From: Kribbella pratensis
GTDB taxonomy: Bacteria; Actinomycetota; Actinomycetes; Propionibacteriales; Kribbellaceae
Direction of reading: 5' to 3'
Length of the DNA: 64,000 nt
NCBI RefSeq assembly: GCF_004365355.1
Contig: NZ_SODP01000001.1
Span: forward strand, 1,743,473 to 1,807,472
In this document: positions 1 to 8,079 of the stretch, in pieces
Layout of the letters: every line of letters starts with the position of its first letter
How positions within the stretch are numbered: position 1 is the first letter of the stretch
The notes under the pieces: generated by a model
The model's input: only the letters and a program-made list of their open reading frames with translations
Database searches by the model: none
What the model was told of the DNA's origin: nothing
Position numbers and translations under genes: made by a program

Positions 1-147
1 CAGCCGTGTGCTGTCACCGATGACGGCGTCGGCTGCGCGCTGGAATACAACCTCGACGGACCGCCTCAGGCAGGTCTCGCCGTCTTCGAACGCGGCACGG
101 ACGGCCTCCTCGCAGCGGTCCGCCTGTACGACGACATCACGCGTTAG
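1..147 (+). CDS. NTF2/SnoaL-like protein, C-terminal fragment
   Basis: Open frame from base 1 to a TAG at 145-147, giving the last 48 residues of a protein that begins before the window. The ending LAVFERGTDGLLAAVRLYDD resembles the last two strands of NTF2/SnoaL-fold proteins of actinobacteria (family knowledge). The fold is used by small enzymes and binding proteins, so no specific function can be given. Its stop lies inside the end of the convergent peroxiredoxin gene, an 11-base overlap. The call rests on a short piece and is tentative. Confidence 0.5.
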   Translation, partial: QPCAVTDDGVGCALEYNLDGPPQAGLAVFERGTDGLLAAVRLYDDITR

Positions 148-715
148 GCCGCTTGTTCCACCCGTGGAAGGCGCTGAGGTCGCCGCTGTCCCATGCCTCG
201 CGCAGCCCGGGCTTGCTGAGATCCCAGTCCGGACGTACTTCGCTGCTCGCGGCCCGGAGGTCCTGCCACAGCTCGGCGATCGACGGCCGTCCCCAGAACC
301 AGTAGCCGTTGTAGATGCTGTGCACCACCAGCCCGGGCTTGAGCACGAGCGTGTACGGGATCATCGGGTCGTTGTCGGGATCGGTGTACTCCTGGATGTC
401 GAGATCCCGCTGCACGATCCGCCCCGGGTCGGACAGGAACGGCCACTGCGCGCCGACCGACGCCCGGAACTCCTGCAGCGTGTGGTGCTCGTCGGTCGCG
501 ATCGTCACGATCTGCGTGTAGCTAACGGCGATCTTCGGGTAGAACGCCGCAAGCTCCAGATGCTGCTGGTGCTCCTTCGGACAGTAGTGCCCGCGCGCGA
601 GGGTGAGGATCATCGGATCCTCGCCCTGGAGGTCGCTCAGCTTCCGCGGTACTTCCTCCTGGTCGGGCAGCTCGTAGTCGGGGAACACGGCGCCGGGCAC
701 GATGTCAGCTCGCAT
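137..715 (-). CDS. AhpC/TSA-family peroxiredoxin-like protein
   Basis: 192 residues of thioredoxin-fold, AhpC/TSA type. The signature RGHYCPKEHQQ places the presumed peroxidatic cysteine at residue 45, where typical peroxiredoxins carry a PxxCxxE-type motif. It probably reduces hydroperoxides or acts as a redox protein in the cytoplasm. There is no signal peptide. No second cysteine aligned with a classical resolving cysteine is obvious, which suggests a 1-Cys-like or atypical mechanism (inference). The start is the ATG at 713-715; an open frame continues upstream but lacks typical protein sequence. It is divergent from the formamidase gene across 161 bp. Confidence 0.8.
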   Translation of the reverse strand: MRADIVPGAVFPDYELPDQEEVPRKLSDLQGEDPMILTLARGHYCPKEHQQHLELAAFYPKIAVSYTQIVTIATDEHHTLQEFRASVGAQWPFLSDPGRIVQRDLDIQEYTDPDNDPMIPYTLVLKPGLVVHSIYNGYWFWGRPSIAELWQDLRAASSEVRPDWDLSKPGLREAWDSGDLSAFHGWNKRPNA

Positions 716-783
716 GCTCGTCACTGTAGACCTGGGTCGTGCCGGCGCGGTGGGCGTTGACCGACTGGTGTGGGTTCCGCGGA

Positions 784-804
784 CCCTGGTGAGTGAGACC
801 AGGG
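784..804. promoter_or_regulatory. Inverted repeat upstream of fmdA
   Basis: Perfect 7-bp inverted repeat CCCTGGT-N7-ACCAGGG in the divergent region between the peroxiredoxin and formamidase genes, about 75 bp before the formamidase start. The same half-sites recur upstream of the exporter gene at 40.4 kb. It looks like a dimeric-regulator operator; the regulator is unknown. Confidence 0.4.
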
Positions 805-876
805 AGTGACCCGGGTCCGGTGGACCGGTGGCGCGGAGCATCGTCGGTGCGGAACCCATCCGGGAGGAGAAGACCT

Positions 877-2145
877 ATGTGTTTCGCTCACTCGGCGACC
901 GCCAGCGACGCCGTGCACGTTCAGGCAGGGGTCGGTCCCGAGGCCGCCGCCAGCTTCGCCCAGTTGGCCGGCGAGGGCGGCCTCGGCACGGTAGACGTTG
1001 CCGGATCGGGTACGCCGGAGACCGTCGCCGCTCCCCGCGGGGACCGGGTCCTGGACGGGTACGGGCAGGTCCTGCACAACCGCTGGAACCGCGACCTGGA
1101 GCCGGCCGTGACCGTCCGTCCCGGTGAGGAGATCCAGCTGCTCTGCCGCGATGCGCTGGACATCGGTGACCAAGCACAGACTTTGACGCCGGACGGATCG
1201 ATGACGCTCGACCTCGGCCGGATCCATCCGCTCACCGGCCCGGTGCATATCGAGGGTGCCGAGCCGGGGGACATCCTCGAGGTCGAGGTGCTCGATGTCA
1301 GCCCGCTGGTCGACTTCGGCTACACGACCGTCAGTCCCGCTCTCGGCCTGTTCGGAACCCTCCGTCCGGACGTCCTCGGCGTCTTCGCCCCGTGGATCGA
1401 GGCGGCACAGCTGAGCGATCCGAGTCCCGGGCGGGTGCCATCGGCGATCCCCGAGGACCAGCCGTTCGGCACCGGAGCGGCGTACGTCCAGCTCTACCGG
1501 TTCGAACGCGGGCAGTCGTCGGGCTACGCCACGTTCGTCGGTTCCGACAGCGGGAAGCGTGCGCAGATCCCGATCGCGCCGTTCCTGGGGATCATGGGCA
1601 ACGCGCCGATGCGCAAGGGTATGTACCGGACGTTCCCGCCCAGCTTCAGCGGCGGGATGGGCGGCAACATCGACGTACGCCAGATCACCACCGGCTCCCG
1701 GCTGCAGCTTCCGGTGTACGCCGAAGGCGCGCTGTTCTCGGCCGGCGACGGGCACATGGCCCAAGGCGACGGCGAGATTTCCGGGACTGCCATCGAGACG
1801 CTGATGTCGGCGACGCTGCGGTTCCAGGTCATCAAGAACACGGTGATCAGCGCACCGCGGGCGATCGTTCCCGCCGCGGACCCGACCCAGCGGGCGATGT
1901 CCGCCGAGATGGCCGCGCAGGGGTACTACATCACCACCGGCGCCGGTCCCGACCTGATGGAGGACGTGAAGAACGCCGTCCGCGACATGATCGACTGGCT
2001 GGTCACCGACCAGGGCGTGAGCATGCATGAGGCCTACGCGCTGTGCAGCGTCGCCGGGGACCTGAAGATCAGCGAGCTGGTCGACCTCCCGAACTGGCTG
2101 GTCTCGATGACCGTCCCTCGCGGAATCTTCGAAGAAGCCGCATGA
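877..2145 (+). CDS. fmdA: Acetamidase/formamidase (FmdA/AmdA family)
   Basis: About 422 residues of the acetamidase/formamidase family, which hydrolyses formamide or acetamide to ammonia and the acid in the cytoplasm. Family landmarks visible are the HNRWNRDLEP region, the GAEPGDILEVEVLD strand segment, GIMGNAP and the Gly-rich GGMGGNIDVRQI segment. The ATG at 877 follows a GGAGGAG ribosome-binding site at 7-bp spacing; the frame stays open further upstream but has no comparable site. The stop overlaps the poxB start, so the two are probably cotranscribed. Product acetate or formate next to a pyruvate oxidase suggests a C1/C2 and nitrogen scavenging role (inference). Whether the substrate is formamide or acetamide cannot be told. 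Confidence 0.85.
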   Translation: MCFAHSATASDAVHVQAGVGPEAAASFAQLAGEGGLGTVDVAGSGTPETVAAPRGDRVLDGYGQVLHNRWNRDLEPAVTVRPGEEIQLLCRDALDIGDQAQTLTPDGSMTLDLGRIHPLTGPVHIEGAEPGDILEVEVLDVSPLVDFGYTTVSPALGLFGTLRPDVLGVFAPWIEAAQLSDPSPGRVPSAIPEDQPFGTGAAYVQLYRFERGQSSGYATFVGSDSGKRAQIPIAPFLGIMGNAPMRKGMYRTFPPSFSGGMGGNIDVRQITTGSRLQLPVYAEGALFSAGDGHMAQGDGEISGTAIETLMSATLRFQVIKNTVISAPRAIVPAADPTQRAMSAEMAAQGYYITTGAGPDLMEDVKNAVRDMIDWLVTDQGVSMHEAYALCSVAGDLKISELVDLPNWLVSMTVPRGIFEEAA

Positions 2146-3872
2146 TGACCGTCGCCGACCTGCTGGTGGCTACGCTCAAGGCGTCCGGTGTCCGGCGCGT
2201 CTACGGTCTGCCGGGCGACTCGCTCAACGGCCTCACGGACGCGCTGCGCCGTGACGGCGGACTGAGTTGGCAGCATGTCCGTCACGAGGAGGCGGCCGCG
2301 CTGGCGGCGGCGGGAGAAGCCGCGACGACCGGCGAGCTGGCCGTGTGCGCGGCGAGCTGCGGGCCCGGCAATCTGCATCTGATCAACGGTCTGTTCGACG
2401 CGCAGCGCAGCCGGGTGCCTGTGCTCGCCATCGCTGCGCACATCCCGTTGGCGGAGATCGGGAGTGGGTACTTCCAGGAGACCCATCCGCAGGAGTTGTT
2501 CCGCGAATGCAGCGTGTACGCCGAAATGGTCAGCGCCGCCGAGCAGTTCCCGCGGATCCTGCGGGTGGCGATGCGTACGGCGATCGAGCGGCGCGGTGTC
2601 GCGGTGGTCGTCGTACCCGGGGAGGTATTCAAGGCGGCTGCACCTGACGACGCGGTGCACGCCGTACGGGCGGCGTCGGCGCGGGTGCTGCCCGCCGAGG
2701 CGGATCTGGTGGCTGCGGCCCAGGTGCTGAACTCGGCCGGCGCGGTCACGATCCTGGCCGGGGCCGGGTGCCAGGGCGCGCATGGCGAGGTCGTCGGGAT
2801 CGCCGAGAGGCTGAAGGCTCCGGTGGTCCATGCTCTGCGTGGCAAGGAGTTCGTCGAGTACGACAATCCGTACGACGTGGGTATGACAGGCCTGCTCGGC
2901 TTCGTGTCCGGTTATCGCGCGATGGAGCACTGCGATGCGTTGCTGATGCTCGGCACCGACTTCCCGTACCGTCCGTTCTTCCCCGAGAACGCCCGGATCG
3001 TGCAGGTCGACGTCCGCGGTGAGCAGATCGGCCGCCGGGTGCCGGTCGACGTACCCTTGGTCGGGACGGTGAAGGACACGGTCGAGGCCCTTCTTCCGCA
3101 TCTCGCCGCACGGGCCGATGTGAAGCATCTCCAGACGATGACCGCGCACTACCGACGGACTCGTCGCCGGTTCGACAAGCTGGCCGAACCCGGGCGGCGC
3201 AGGGGTCCGCTGCATCCCGAGACGGTCGCAGCGGCGGTCGATCGACTGGCCGACGACGACGCCGTACTCATCCCTGATGTCGGTACGCCGACGCTGTGGG
3301 CCGCGAGGTACTTCCGGATGAACGGCCGACGGCGACTGATCGGCTCCTTCACCCACGGCACGATGGCCAACGCCCTGCCGCAGGCTCTCGGTGTGCAATC
3401 CGCCTTCCCGGATCGTCAGGTCGTTGCCTTCTCCGGCGACGGCGGGCTGGCGATGCTGATGGGGGAGCTCCTGACGCTGCGTCAGCTCGATCTCCCGGTG
3501 AAGATCGTGATGCTCGACAACGGCGCGCTCAGTTTCGTCGAGCTCGAGATGAAGGCCGACGGCATCGTGAACTACGGCACGGATCTCGACAACCCGGATT
3601 TCGCCGCGGTGGCTCGGGCCGTCGGCGTGCACGGCATCCGGGTCGACAACGCGAAGGACCTGGACGGCGCGTTGAAGGACGCGTTCTCGCATCGCGGGCC
3701 GGCGCTGGTCGACGTACGGACGTTGCGCCACGAGGTCGCCATTCCGCCGAAGATCGCGTTGAACCAGGCTGCGGGCTTCACTCTGTGGGCAACCCGGAGC
3801 GTGCTGAACGGCGACGCCAGCGCGGTCCTCGAGGTCGCCCGGACGAACGCGAGACAACTCGCGCGCGAGTGA
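2142..3872 (+). CDS. poxB: Pyruvate dehydrogenase (quinone) / pyruvate oxidase
   Basis: 576 residues, matching the ~570 of E. coli PoxB. Thiamine-diphosphate enzyme that decarboxylates pyruvate to acetate and CO2, passing electrons to membrane quinone. Seen are the N-terminal catalytic Glu segment (RHEEAAALA), the PoxB-like IGSGYFQETHP region, an FAD-binding middle domain, and the ThDP/Mg motif GDGGLAMLMGELL...LDN in the C-terminal third. Other ThDP enzymes (acetolactate synthase) are less likely because of the IGSGYFQE segment and FAD-domain spacing. The start ATG overlaps the fmdA stop (ATGA). It ends one base from the convergent kinase gene. Together with pta-ackA at 57-60 kb it gives two acetate routes in one window. 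Confidence 0.88.
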   Translation: MMTVADLLVATLKASGVRRVYGLPGDSLNGLTDALRRDGGLSWQHVRHEEAAALAAAGEAATTGELAVCAASCGPGNLHLINGLFDAQRSRVPVLAIAAHIPLAEIGSGYFQETHPQELFRECSVYAEMVSAAEQFPRILRVAMRTAIERRGVAVVVVPGEVFKAAAPDDAVHAVRAASARVLPAEADLVAAAQVLNSAGAVTILAGAGCQGAHGEVVGIAERLKAPVVHALRGKEFVEYDNPYDVGMTGLLGFVSGYRAMEHCDALLMLGTDFPYRPFFPENARIVQVDVRGEQIGRRVPVDVPLVGTVKDTVEALLPHLAARADVKHLQTMTAHYRRTRRRFDKLAEPGRRRGPLHPETVAAAVDRLADDDAVLIPDVGTPTLWAARYFRMNGRRRLIGSFTHGTMANALPQALGVQSAFPDRQVVAFSGDGGLAMLMGELLTLRQLDLPVKIVMLDNGALSFVELEMKADGIVNYGTDLDNPDFAAVARAVGVHGIRVDNAKDLDGALKDAFSHRGPALVDVRTLRHEVAIPPKIALNQAAGFTLWATRSVLNGDASAVLEVARTNARQLARE

Positions 3873-3873
3873 C

Positions 3874-4965
3874 TCAGGTCTGGTCGGCGGGCAGTGCCAC
3901 GGTGACGTGGAGGCCGCCGCCCAGGCGGGCCATCAAGGTGAGCGTGCCGTTGTGGGCCTCGGTGATGCTTTTGACGATCGCCAGGCCCAGGCCCACGCCC
4001 GGCTGATGGGTGCGGGCGCCGCGCTGGAACGGCTCGGTCAGGGTGGAGACCAGTTGCCGGCTGAGGATCTCACCGGTGTTCTCGACGGTCAGTACGACGG
4101 AATCGAAGCGTGCCGCGGTGGTGACGGAGATCGTGCCGTGCTCGGGCAGGTTGTGGACGATCGCATTGTGGATGAGGTTCGTCGCGAGTTGGAGCAGGAG
4201 CGTGTGGGAGCCCTTGGTCGGCGTGAGCTCGCCGGCGGTCTCGATGGTGATGCCGCGCTTCTCCGCGAACGGGAGCAGGGTCTCGGTGGCCTCTTCGACG
4301 ATGAGCGAGAGGTCCACGCGTTCCTGGGTGAAGGACCGTTGATCGGCGCGGCTCAGCAACAGGAGCGCTTCGGTCAGGTTGATCGCCCGGGTGTTGATGG
4401 CGCGCAGGCGTTCGTCGAGGTCGCCGCTGTCGCGGTTCGGGTCGTTGATGGCGACGTCGAGGAGCGTCTGCGTGATGGCCAGCGGCGTACGCAGTTCGTG
4501 GGAGGCGTTGGCCGCGAATCGTTTCTGTTCGGCGACGTGGGCCTCGAGTTGCGCGAGCATCCGGTCGAAACCGTCGGCGAGTTCACGGAACTCGTCGGTC
4601 GGTCCTTCGAGTTCGATCCGGTGCGACAGCGAACCGTTCTCGGCAAGACGCGTGGCGTTGGTGATGCGAGTCAGCGGCGCGAGCATGCGGCCCGAAAGGA
4701 TCCAGCCGCCCAGCAGGCCGAAGATCAACAGCAGCATGAATACCGCGGCGGCCCGCGGCGCGAACACATCCAGCAGGCGCGACCGGACCGGGAAGACATC
4801 GCTGCCGGCGGTCCCGTTGGGCACCGTCAGTACGGCCTGCTCGGGGACGTAGCGCAGGAGGAACAGCCACACCGCCGCGAGGAGCAAGGTGCCCGCGAGC
4901 ATGAGGAAGGCGGCGTAGCTGAGGGTGAGCTTGAGGCGGACGCTCAACCCGGGCTGCCTATGCAT
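3874..4965 (-). CDS. vanS: VanS-type sensor histidine kinase (second copy, outlying)
   Basis: 363 residues. TM1 about 18-39, extracytoplasmic loop of about 30 residues, TM2 about 70-92, HAMP, then HisKA with the phospho-acceptor His156 in ASHELRTPL and an HATPase with the N box NLIHNAIVHN and G box GVGLGLAIV. Its opening GLSVRLKLTLSYAA is the same as in the kinase at 16.6 kb, and as I recall it resembles the VanS of Streptomyces coelicolor. No response regulator is adjacent, so it presumably signals to VanR at 15.9 kb (inference). The ATG at 4963-4965 is used; a promoter element shared with the van cluster lies directly upstream. The sensor loop differs in length and sequence from that of the 16.6-kb kinase. 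Confidence 0.85.
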   Translation of the reverse strand: MHRQPGLSVRLKLTLSYAAFLMLAGTLLLAAVWLFLLRYVPEQAVLTVPNGTAGSDVFPVRSRLLDVFAPRAAAVFMLLLIFGLLGGWILSGRMLAPLTRITNATRLAENGSLSHRIELEGPTDEFRELADGFDRMLAQLEAHVAEQKRFAANASHELRTPLAITQTLLDVAINDPNRDSGDLDERLRAINTRAINLTEALLLLSRADQRSFTQERVDLSLIVEEATETLLPFAEKRGITIETAGELTPTKGSHTLLLQLATNLIHNAIVHNLPEHGTISVTTAARFDSVVLTVENTGEILSRQLVSTLTEPFQRGARTHQPGVGLGLAIVKSITEAHNGTLTLMARLGGGLHVTVALPADQT

Positions 4966-5015
4966 GACCTGCTTCCCCAGTGAGCACACACATACTCGCG
5001 ACGCTACCGGGCTGC

Positions 5016-5076
5016 GCATATCGTTCGCATATCCAAAACCGCATACGTTCCGACAACATCGGTCCAGCTTGACTGG
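5016..5076 (-). promoter_or_regulatory. Van promoter element, copy 1 (vanS2/vanZ)
   Basis: Read on the minus strand this 61-base stretch aligns without gaps to the elements at 12368-12428 and 15799-15859; 45 of 61 positions equal copy 3 by my count. Conserved blocks are CCAGTCAAG, TGTTG-CGG, CGTAT, GATAT and ACGA. It lies between vanS2 and vanZ, which diverge. Probably the VanR-dependent promoter/operator. Confidence 0.7.
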
Positions 5077-5160
5077 AAGGCCGGAGCAGACGGAGGTAGT
5101 GCGATCATCAGAGGCTGGCACGGCTGGCTCGGTACGTTCACGGGCGTAGCCGTCATAACG

Positions 5161-5643
5161 GTGCTCGCGCTGCCATTGGCCGCGCTGCTCGTGTGCGTGC
5201 TCGCACGCCGCCGGCGTACGTGGCGCACAGCGCTGGCCGACGTCGGCCTCGTCTACGGCACGGTGCCGTGGGTGTGGATGACCCTGTTGCCGGGCAGTCG
5301 CGCCGGTGTCGCGCCCGCTCGGGTGAGCCTCGTGCCGCTGCATGACCTGGTGACGATGCCGGCACCCGAGATCGTCGGCAACCTGCTCGTGTTCGCAGCG
5401 GTCGGGTTCCTCGCTCCGCTGCGATTCGCGGCCTTGGCGTCCGTACCGCGGATCCTGGCGCTCGCCGGGAGCTGTTCGATCCTGATCGAGGTCTCGCAGT
5501 ACGCCTTCCAGTTGGACCGGGTGACCTCTGTGGACGACGTACTGCTCAACACCGCCGGCGCCGGACTGGCCGCCGTCGCATCACGTCGCTGGTGGCTGGT
5601 CAGGACCGAGGAGCCGGAAGCTGCACAGTCTGTCCGGAACTGA
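5161..5643 (+). CDS. vanZ: VanZ-family membrane protein
   Basis: 160 residues from the GTG at 5161, a small multi-pass membrane protein with the VanZ features PLHDLVTMPAPEIVGNLLVF, ILIEVSQYAFQL and SVDDVLLNTAGAG. VanZ proteins confer low-level teicoplanin resistance by keeping lipoglycopeptides from the cell surface (family knowledge). The frame is open upstream: residues encoded from 5104 (IIRGWHGWLGTFTGVAVITV) complete the first membrane helix, and a GGAGG at 5092-5096 sits 7 bases before an ATC at 5104, with no ATG, GTG or TTG in frame there. The true start may therefore be the rare ATC. The 3' end overlaps the convergent oxidoreductase by 44 bases. It shares the van promoter element. Confidence 0.8.
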   Translation: MLALPLAALLVCVLARRRRTWRTALADVGLVYGTVPWVWMTLLPGSRAGVAPARVSLVPLHDLVTMPAPEIVGNLLVFAAVGFLAPLRFAALASVPRILALAGSCSILIEVSQYAFQLDRVTSVDDVLLNTAGAGLAAVASRRWWLVRTEEPEAAQSVRN

Positions 5644-6610
5644 TCGACTCCTCGATCGCGCAGATGAGCTCCGTGACCAGTACGCCGTGATCGATACCCG
5701 GCCCGAGGTCGCCGCCGTCGACGAGCCCGGCAGCGAAGTCCTGAACCATCCACACTGCCGGGCCGACCTGCGACCGGCCGATCCGGCCGGCCACGGGCCA
5801 GGTCGACCGGTACTTGTCGCTGACCACAGTCAGGCCCTGGTGCGACAGGTCCGCCGTCACCGATCCCTCGGTGCCAACCACCTGGAACCGGAAGTCCACG
5901 ATCCCGTCACCCGCATCCGGCAGCGTCCATGCCGACGAGAGCGTCGCAGTCGATCCGTCCTCGAAGCTGACCAACGCGTGGACGACGTCCCACGTGTCGA
6001 GACCGCGCTTGGCCAGCACACCACGAGATCCGACCGCAGTCACCGATACGGCCCGACGGCTGGTGAGGTAGAGGATGAGGTCGACGGTGTGCGGCATAAG
6101 GAACCACGCCGGCGACGACTTCGCGGCCCACGACAGCATGGTGGTCGGCACGAAGTACGAGTTGCTCAGCGTGGCTGATGCCGTGATCGGATCGCCGATG
6201 GAGTCCATCGCGGCCTTGGCCTGCACCACGTGCGGATTCCACCGGTTCTCGAAGCCGACGAGGCAGCGCACCCCTGAGCGATGAACCGCCGCCGCGATGG
6301 CCTGGGCGTCGTCGAGATTCATGGCGACCGGCTTCTCGATCAGCAGATGCTTACCGGCCTCGGCCACATCGACGGCGACCTCGCGATGGGCGAAGTCCGG
6401 CGTCGCAACGATCACCGCGTCCGGGTCGAGGCTCTCGAGCAACTCGGCGTGGGACGAGACGACGGGCAGGCCCGTGGCCGCCCGCGCTTGGGAGGCCACC
6501 TCTTCCGAGGGCTCTGCCAGACCGACGACATTGACGTCCGGCCGGTTGTGGAGTGCCTCGGCGAACAGTCTCCCGCGGAGCCCGGCGCCGACGATGCCTA
6601 TGGTGACCAT
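5600..6610 (-). CDS. Gfo/Idh/MocA-family oxidoreductase
   Basis: 336 residues. The N-terminal Rossmann fold has GIVGAGLRG at residues 4-12 for NAD(P), followed by the EKPVAMNLDDAQA segment whose Lys is the usual catalytic residue of Gfo/Idh/MocA enzymes. The C-terminal half is the alpha/beta domain (VVGTEGSVTADLS). Such enzymes oxidise or reduce sugars, inositols or their derivatives; the substrate cannot be read from sequence. The ATG overlaps the stop of the upstream SDR by one base (TGATG), so it is the third gene of a tetR-SDR-oxidoreductase operon. The stop lies inside the end of convergent vanZ. Confidence 0.85.
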   Translation of the reverse strand: MVTIGIVGAGLRGRLFAEALHNRPDVNVVGLAEPSEEVASQARAATGLPVVSSHAELLESLDPDAVIVATPDFAHREVAVDVAEAGKHLLIEKPVAMNLDDAQAIAAAVHRSGVRCLVGFENRWNPHVVQAKAAMDSIGDPITASATLSNSYFVPTTMLSWAAKSSPAWFLMPHTVDLILYLTSRRAVSVTAVGSRGVLAKRGLDTWDVVHALVSFEDGSTATLSSAWTLPDAGDGIVDFRFQVVGTEGSVTADLSHQGLTVVSDKYRSTWPVAGRIGRSQVGPAVWMVQDFAAGLVDGGDLGPGIDHGVLVTELICAIEESISSGQTVQLPAPRS

Positions 6611-7377
6611 CAGAACAGTGTGAAGCCGCCGTCGACCTTGACGATAGAGCCGGTCATGAAACTGGACGCCTCGCTCGCCAGGAAGATTGCCACCGGCCCC
6701 AACTCCGGCGGCAGCCCGTAGCGCTTCATCGCCGCCGGATCGACGCACCACTGTTTGAACTCGGGCTGGTCGACCGGTGACATCTCGGTCAGGAAGTACC
6801 CCGGCGCCATCGCGTTGACGCGGATCCCGTGCGGCGCCCACTCCGCCGCGAGCGCCTTGGTCAGCTGATGTACGGCGGCCTTCGACGACAGGTACGACGC
6901 CTGCCAGCGCGGCTGGTTCACGATCTCCGCCGACATCGACCCGACGTTGACGATCGTGCCGCCGCCGCGCTCGGCCATCCGGCGGGCGACCGCTCGACTG
7001 CAGTACCAGAGGCCGTCGACGTTGACCGAGAACACTTCGTGCCACGCGGTATCGGGCGTCTCGAACGCGCGACCGGCGACTCCGATCCCCGCGTTGTTGA
7101 GCAGCACGTCGATCTCGCCGAACTCGCTGCTCACCTGCTCGACCGCGCGTTCCACGTCGTCGACGTCGGACACCTCGAGCTGGACGCCGTACGCCCGGAT
7201 GCCGAGTGCGGAGAGCTCCGCCGCGGAGGCTTCGGCCGCGGCGAGGGTCCGCGCGGTGACCGCGACCGCGGCACCGGCATCGCCGAGCGCCTCGGCCATC
7301 GCGCGTCCGAGACCCCGGCTGCCACCGGTGACGAGAGCGACCTTGCCCTCGAGGGAGAACTTCTGCATCGCGTTCAT
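6610..7377 (-). CDS. SDR-family NAD(P)-dependent oxidoreductase
   Basis: 255 residues, classical short-chain dehydrogenase. The cofactor motif TGGSRGLG is near residues 17-24, NNAG near 93, the catalytic Ser is in VGSMSA and the Tyr-x-x-x-Lys is YLSSK. The closing VKVDGGFTLF is typical of the 3-ketoacyl/gluconate 5-dehydrogenase-like group. A ketone/alcohol conversion on a sugar or polyol is plausible because its downstream partner is a Gfo/Idh/MocA enzyme (inference). The start ATG overlaps the stop of the TetR gene (ATGA); MQKF four codons later is an alternative start. Confidence 0.85.
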   Translation of the reverse strand: MNAMQKFSLEGKVALVTGGSRGLGRAMAEALGDAGAAVAVTARTLAAAEASAAELSALGIRAYGVQLEVSDVDDVERAVEQVSSEFGEIDVLLNNAGIGVAGRAFETPDTAWHEVFSVNVDGLWYCSRAVARRMAERGGGTIVNVGSMSAEIVNQPRWQASYLSSKAAVHQLTKALAAEWAPHGIRVNAMAPGYFLTEMSPVDQPEFKQWCVDPAAMKRYGLPPELGPVAIFLASEASSFMTGSIVKVDGGFTLF

Positions 7378-8015
7378 GGTGACCCTTCTGTGGTTGGCCA
7401 GAGCGGAGCCAGGCCGGCGGAGAGGAGGGCGAAGCCTTGGTTGGCGGCTTTCACTGCGGTGGGCAGAGCTTTCGGGGCGGAGGTGCCGGACGCGCAGCGG
7501 TCGAAGTTCGACATCGCCAGGGTCCAGTGGACCGAGACGATCTGGGCGGCGGCCAGGCGGGCGGTGAACTCGGGGGTTCCGGCGGTCTCGTGCAGAGCCG
7601 AGGCCAGTTCCCTTTCAGAGGTCTCGTTGAACTGGAGCAAGCGCGCCATCAACGCCGGCGTACTGCGGAGAAGCCGGTAGAGGTCGAGCACCTGGGGGAG
7701 ATCGGTGAGGCCGGTGAACGGGTCGTGGGCGCGGAGGCGCTCGATGAAGTGGGTGTGGAGTGCGACCAGCGGTGACTGGTCGGCGGGGCGAGCGCGGACG
7801 ACACGGGCCGGCTCGTCTTCATGGTCGGCGAAGCGGTGGACGACGAGGTCTTCCTTGGTCGGGAAGTACGCGAAGAGCGTACGCCGGGACACCTCCGCGG
7901 CCTCCGCGACCTGGGTGATCGACACCTGGTCGAAGCCGTGCTCGACGAACAGCTCGATGGCCGCCGTCGAGATCGCCTCCCGGGTCCGGAGCTTCTTCCG
8001 TTCACGCAACGCCAC
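7374..8015 (-). CDS. TetR-family transcriptional regulator
   Basis: 213 residues from the GTG at 8013-8015. The N-terminal helix-turn-helix is clear (REAISTAAIELFVEHGFDQ, then VSRRTLFAYFPTKEDLV). The C-terminal ligand domain is of the MftR-like type that sits in many actinobacterial regulators. It heads the operon with the SDR and Gfo/Idh genes and is divergent from the FAD monooxygenase, so it probably represses both its own operon and the monooxygenase (inference). A GTG at 8048 would extend it by 11 residues, but this would run through the likely operator, so I prefer 8015. Confidence 0.8.
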   Translation of the reverse strand: MALRERKKLRTREAISTAAIELFVEHGFDQVSITQVAEAAEVSRRTLFAYFPTKEDLVVHRFADHEDEPARVVRARPADQSPLVALHTHFIERLRAHDPFTGLTDLPQVLDLYRLLRSTPALMARLLQFNETSERELASALHETAGTPEFTARLAAAQIVSVHWTLAMSNFDRCASGTSAPKALPTAVKAANQGFALLSAGLAPLWPTTEGSP

Positions 8016-8026
8016 GGCGGGATCGT

Positions 8027-8039
8027 AGCACCGGGTGCT
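8027..8039. promoter_or_regulatory. Possible TetR operator (AGCAC-CGG-GTGCT)
   Basis: Perfect 5-bp inverted repeat with a 3-bp centre in the divergent region between the TetR gene and the FAD monooxygenase, followed by a GTGC-N6-GCAC repeat and a TGCACT repeat up to about 8060. This is the only place from which a regulator could control both directions. Confidence 0.35.
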
Positions 8040-8079
8040 AATCTGCACTTAGTCTACTTTTGCACTGAGGAGAGGTCGG

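Noticed and set aside
721-2028. Long minus-strand frame opposite the formamidase gene
   Set aside because: High GC at third positions keeps antisense frames open; the product has no family features, and fmdA on the other strand is clear.
2034-3857. 607-codon minus-strand frame opposite poxB
   Set aside because: Antisense shadow rich in Arg/His/Gln; poxB has all landmark motifs.
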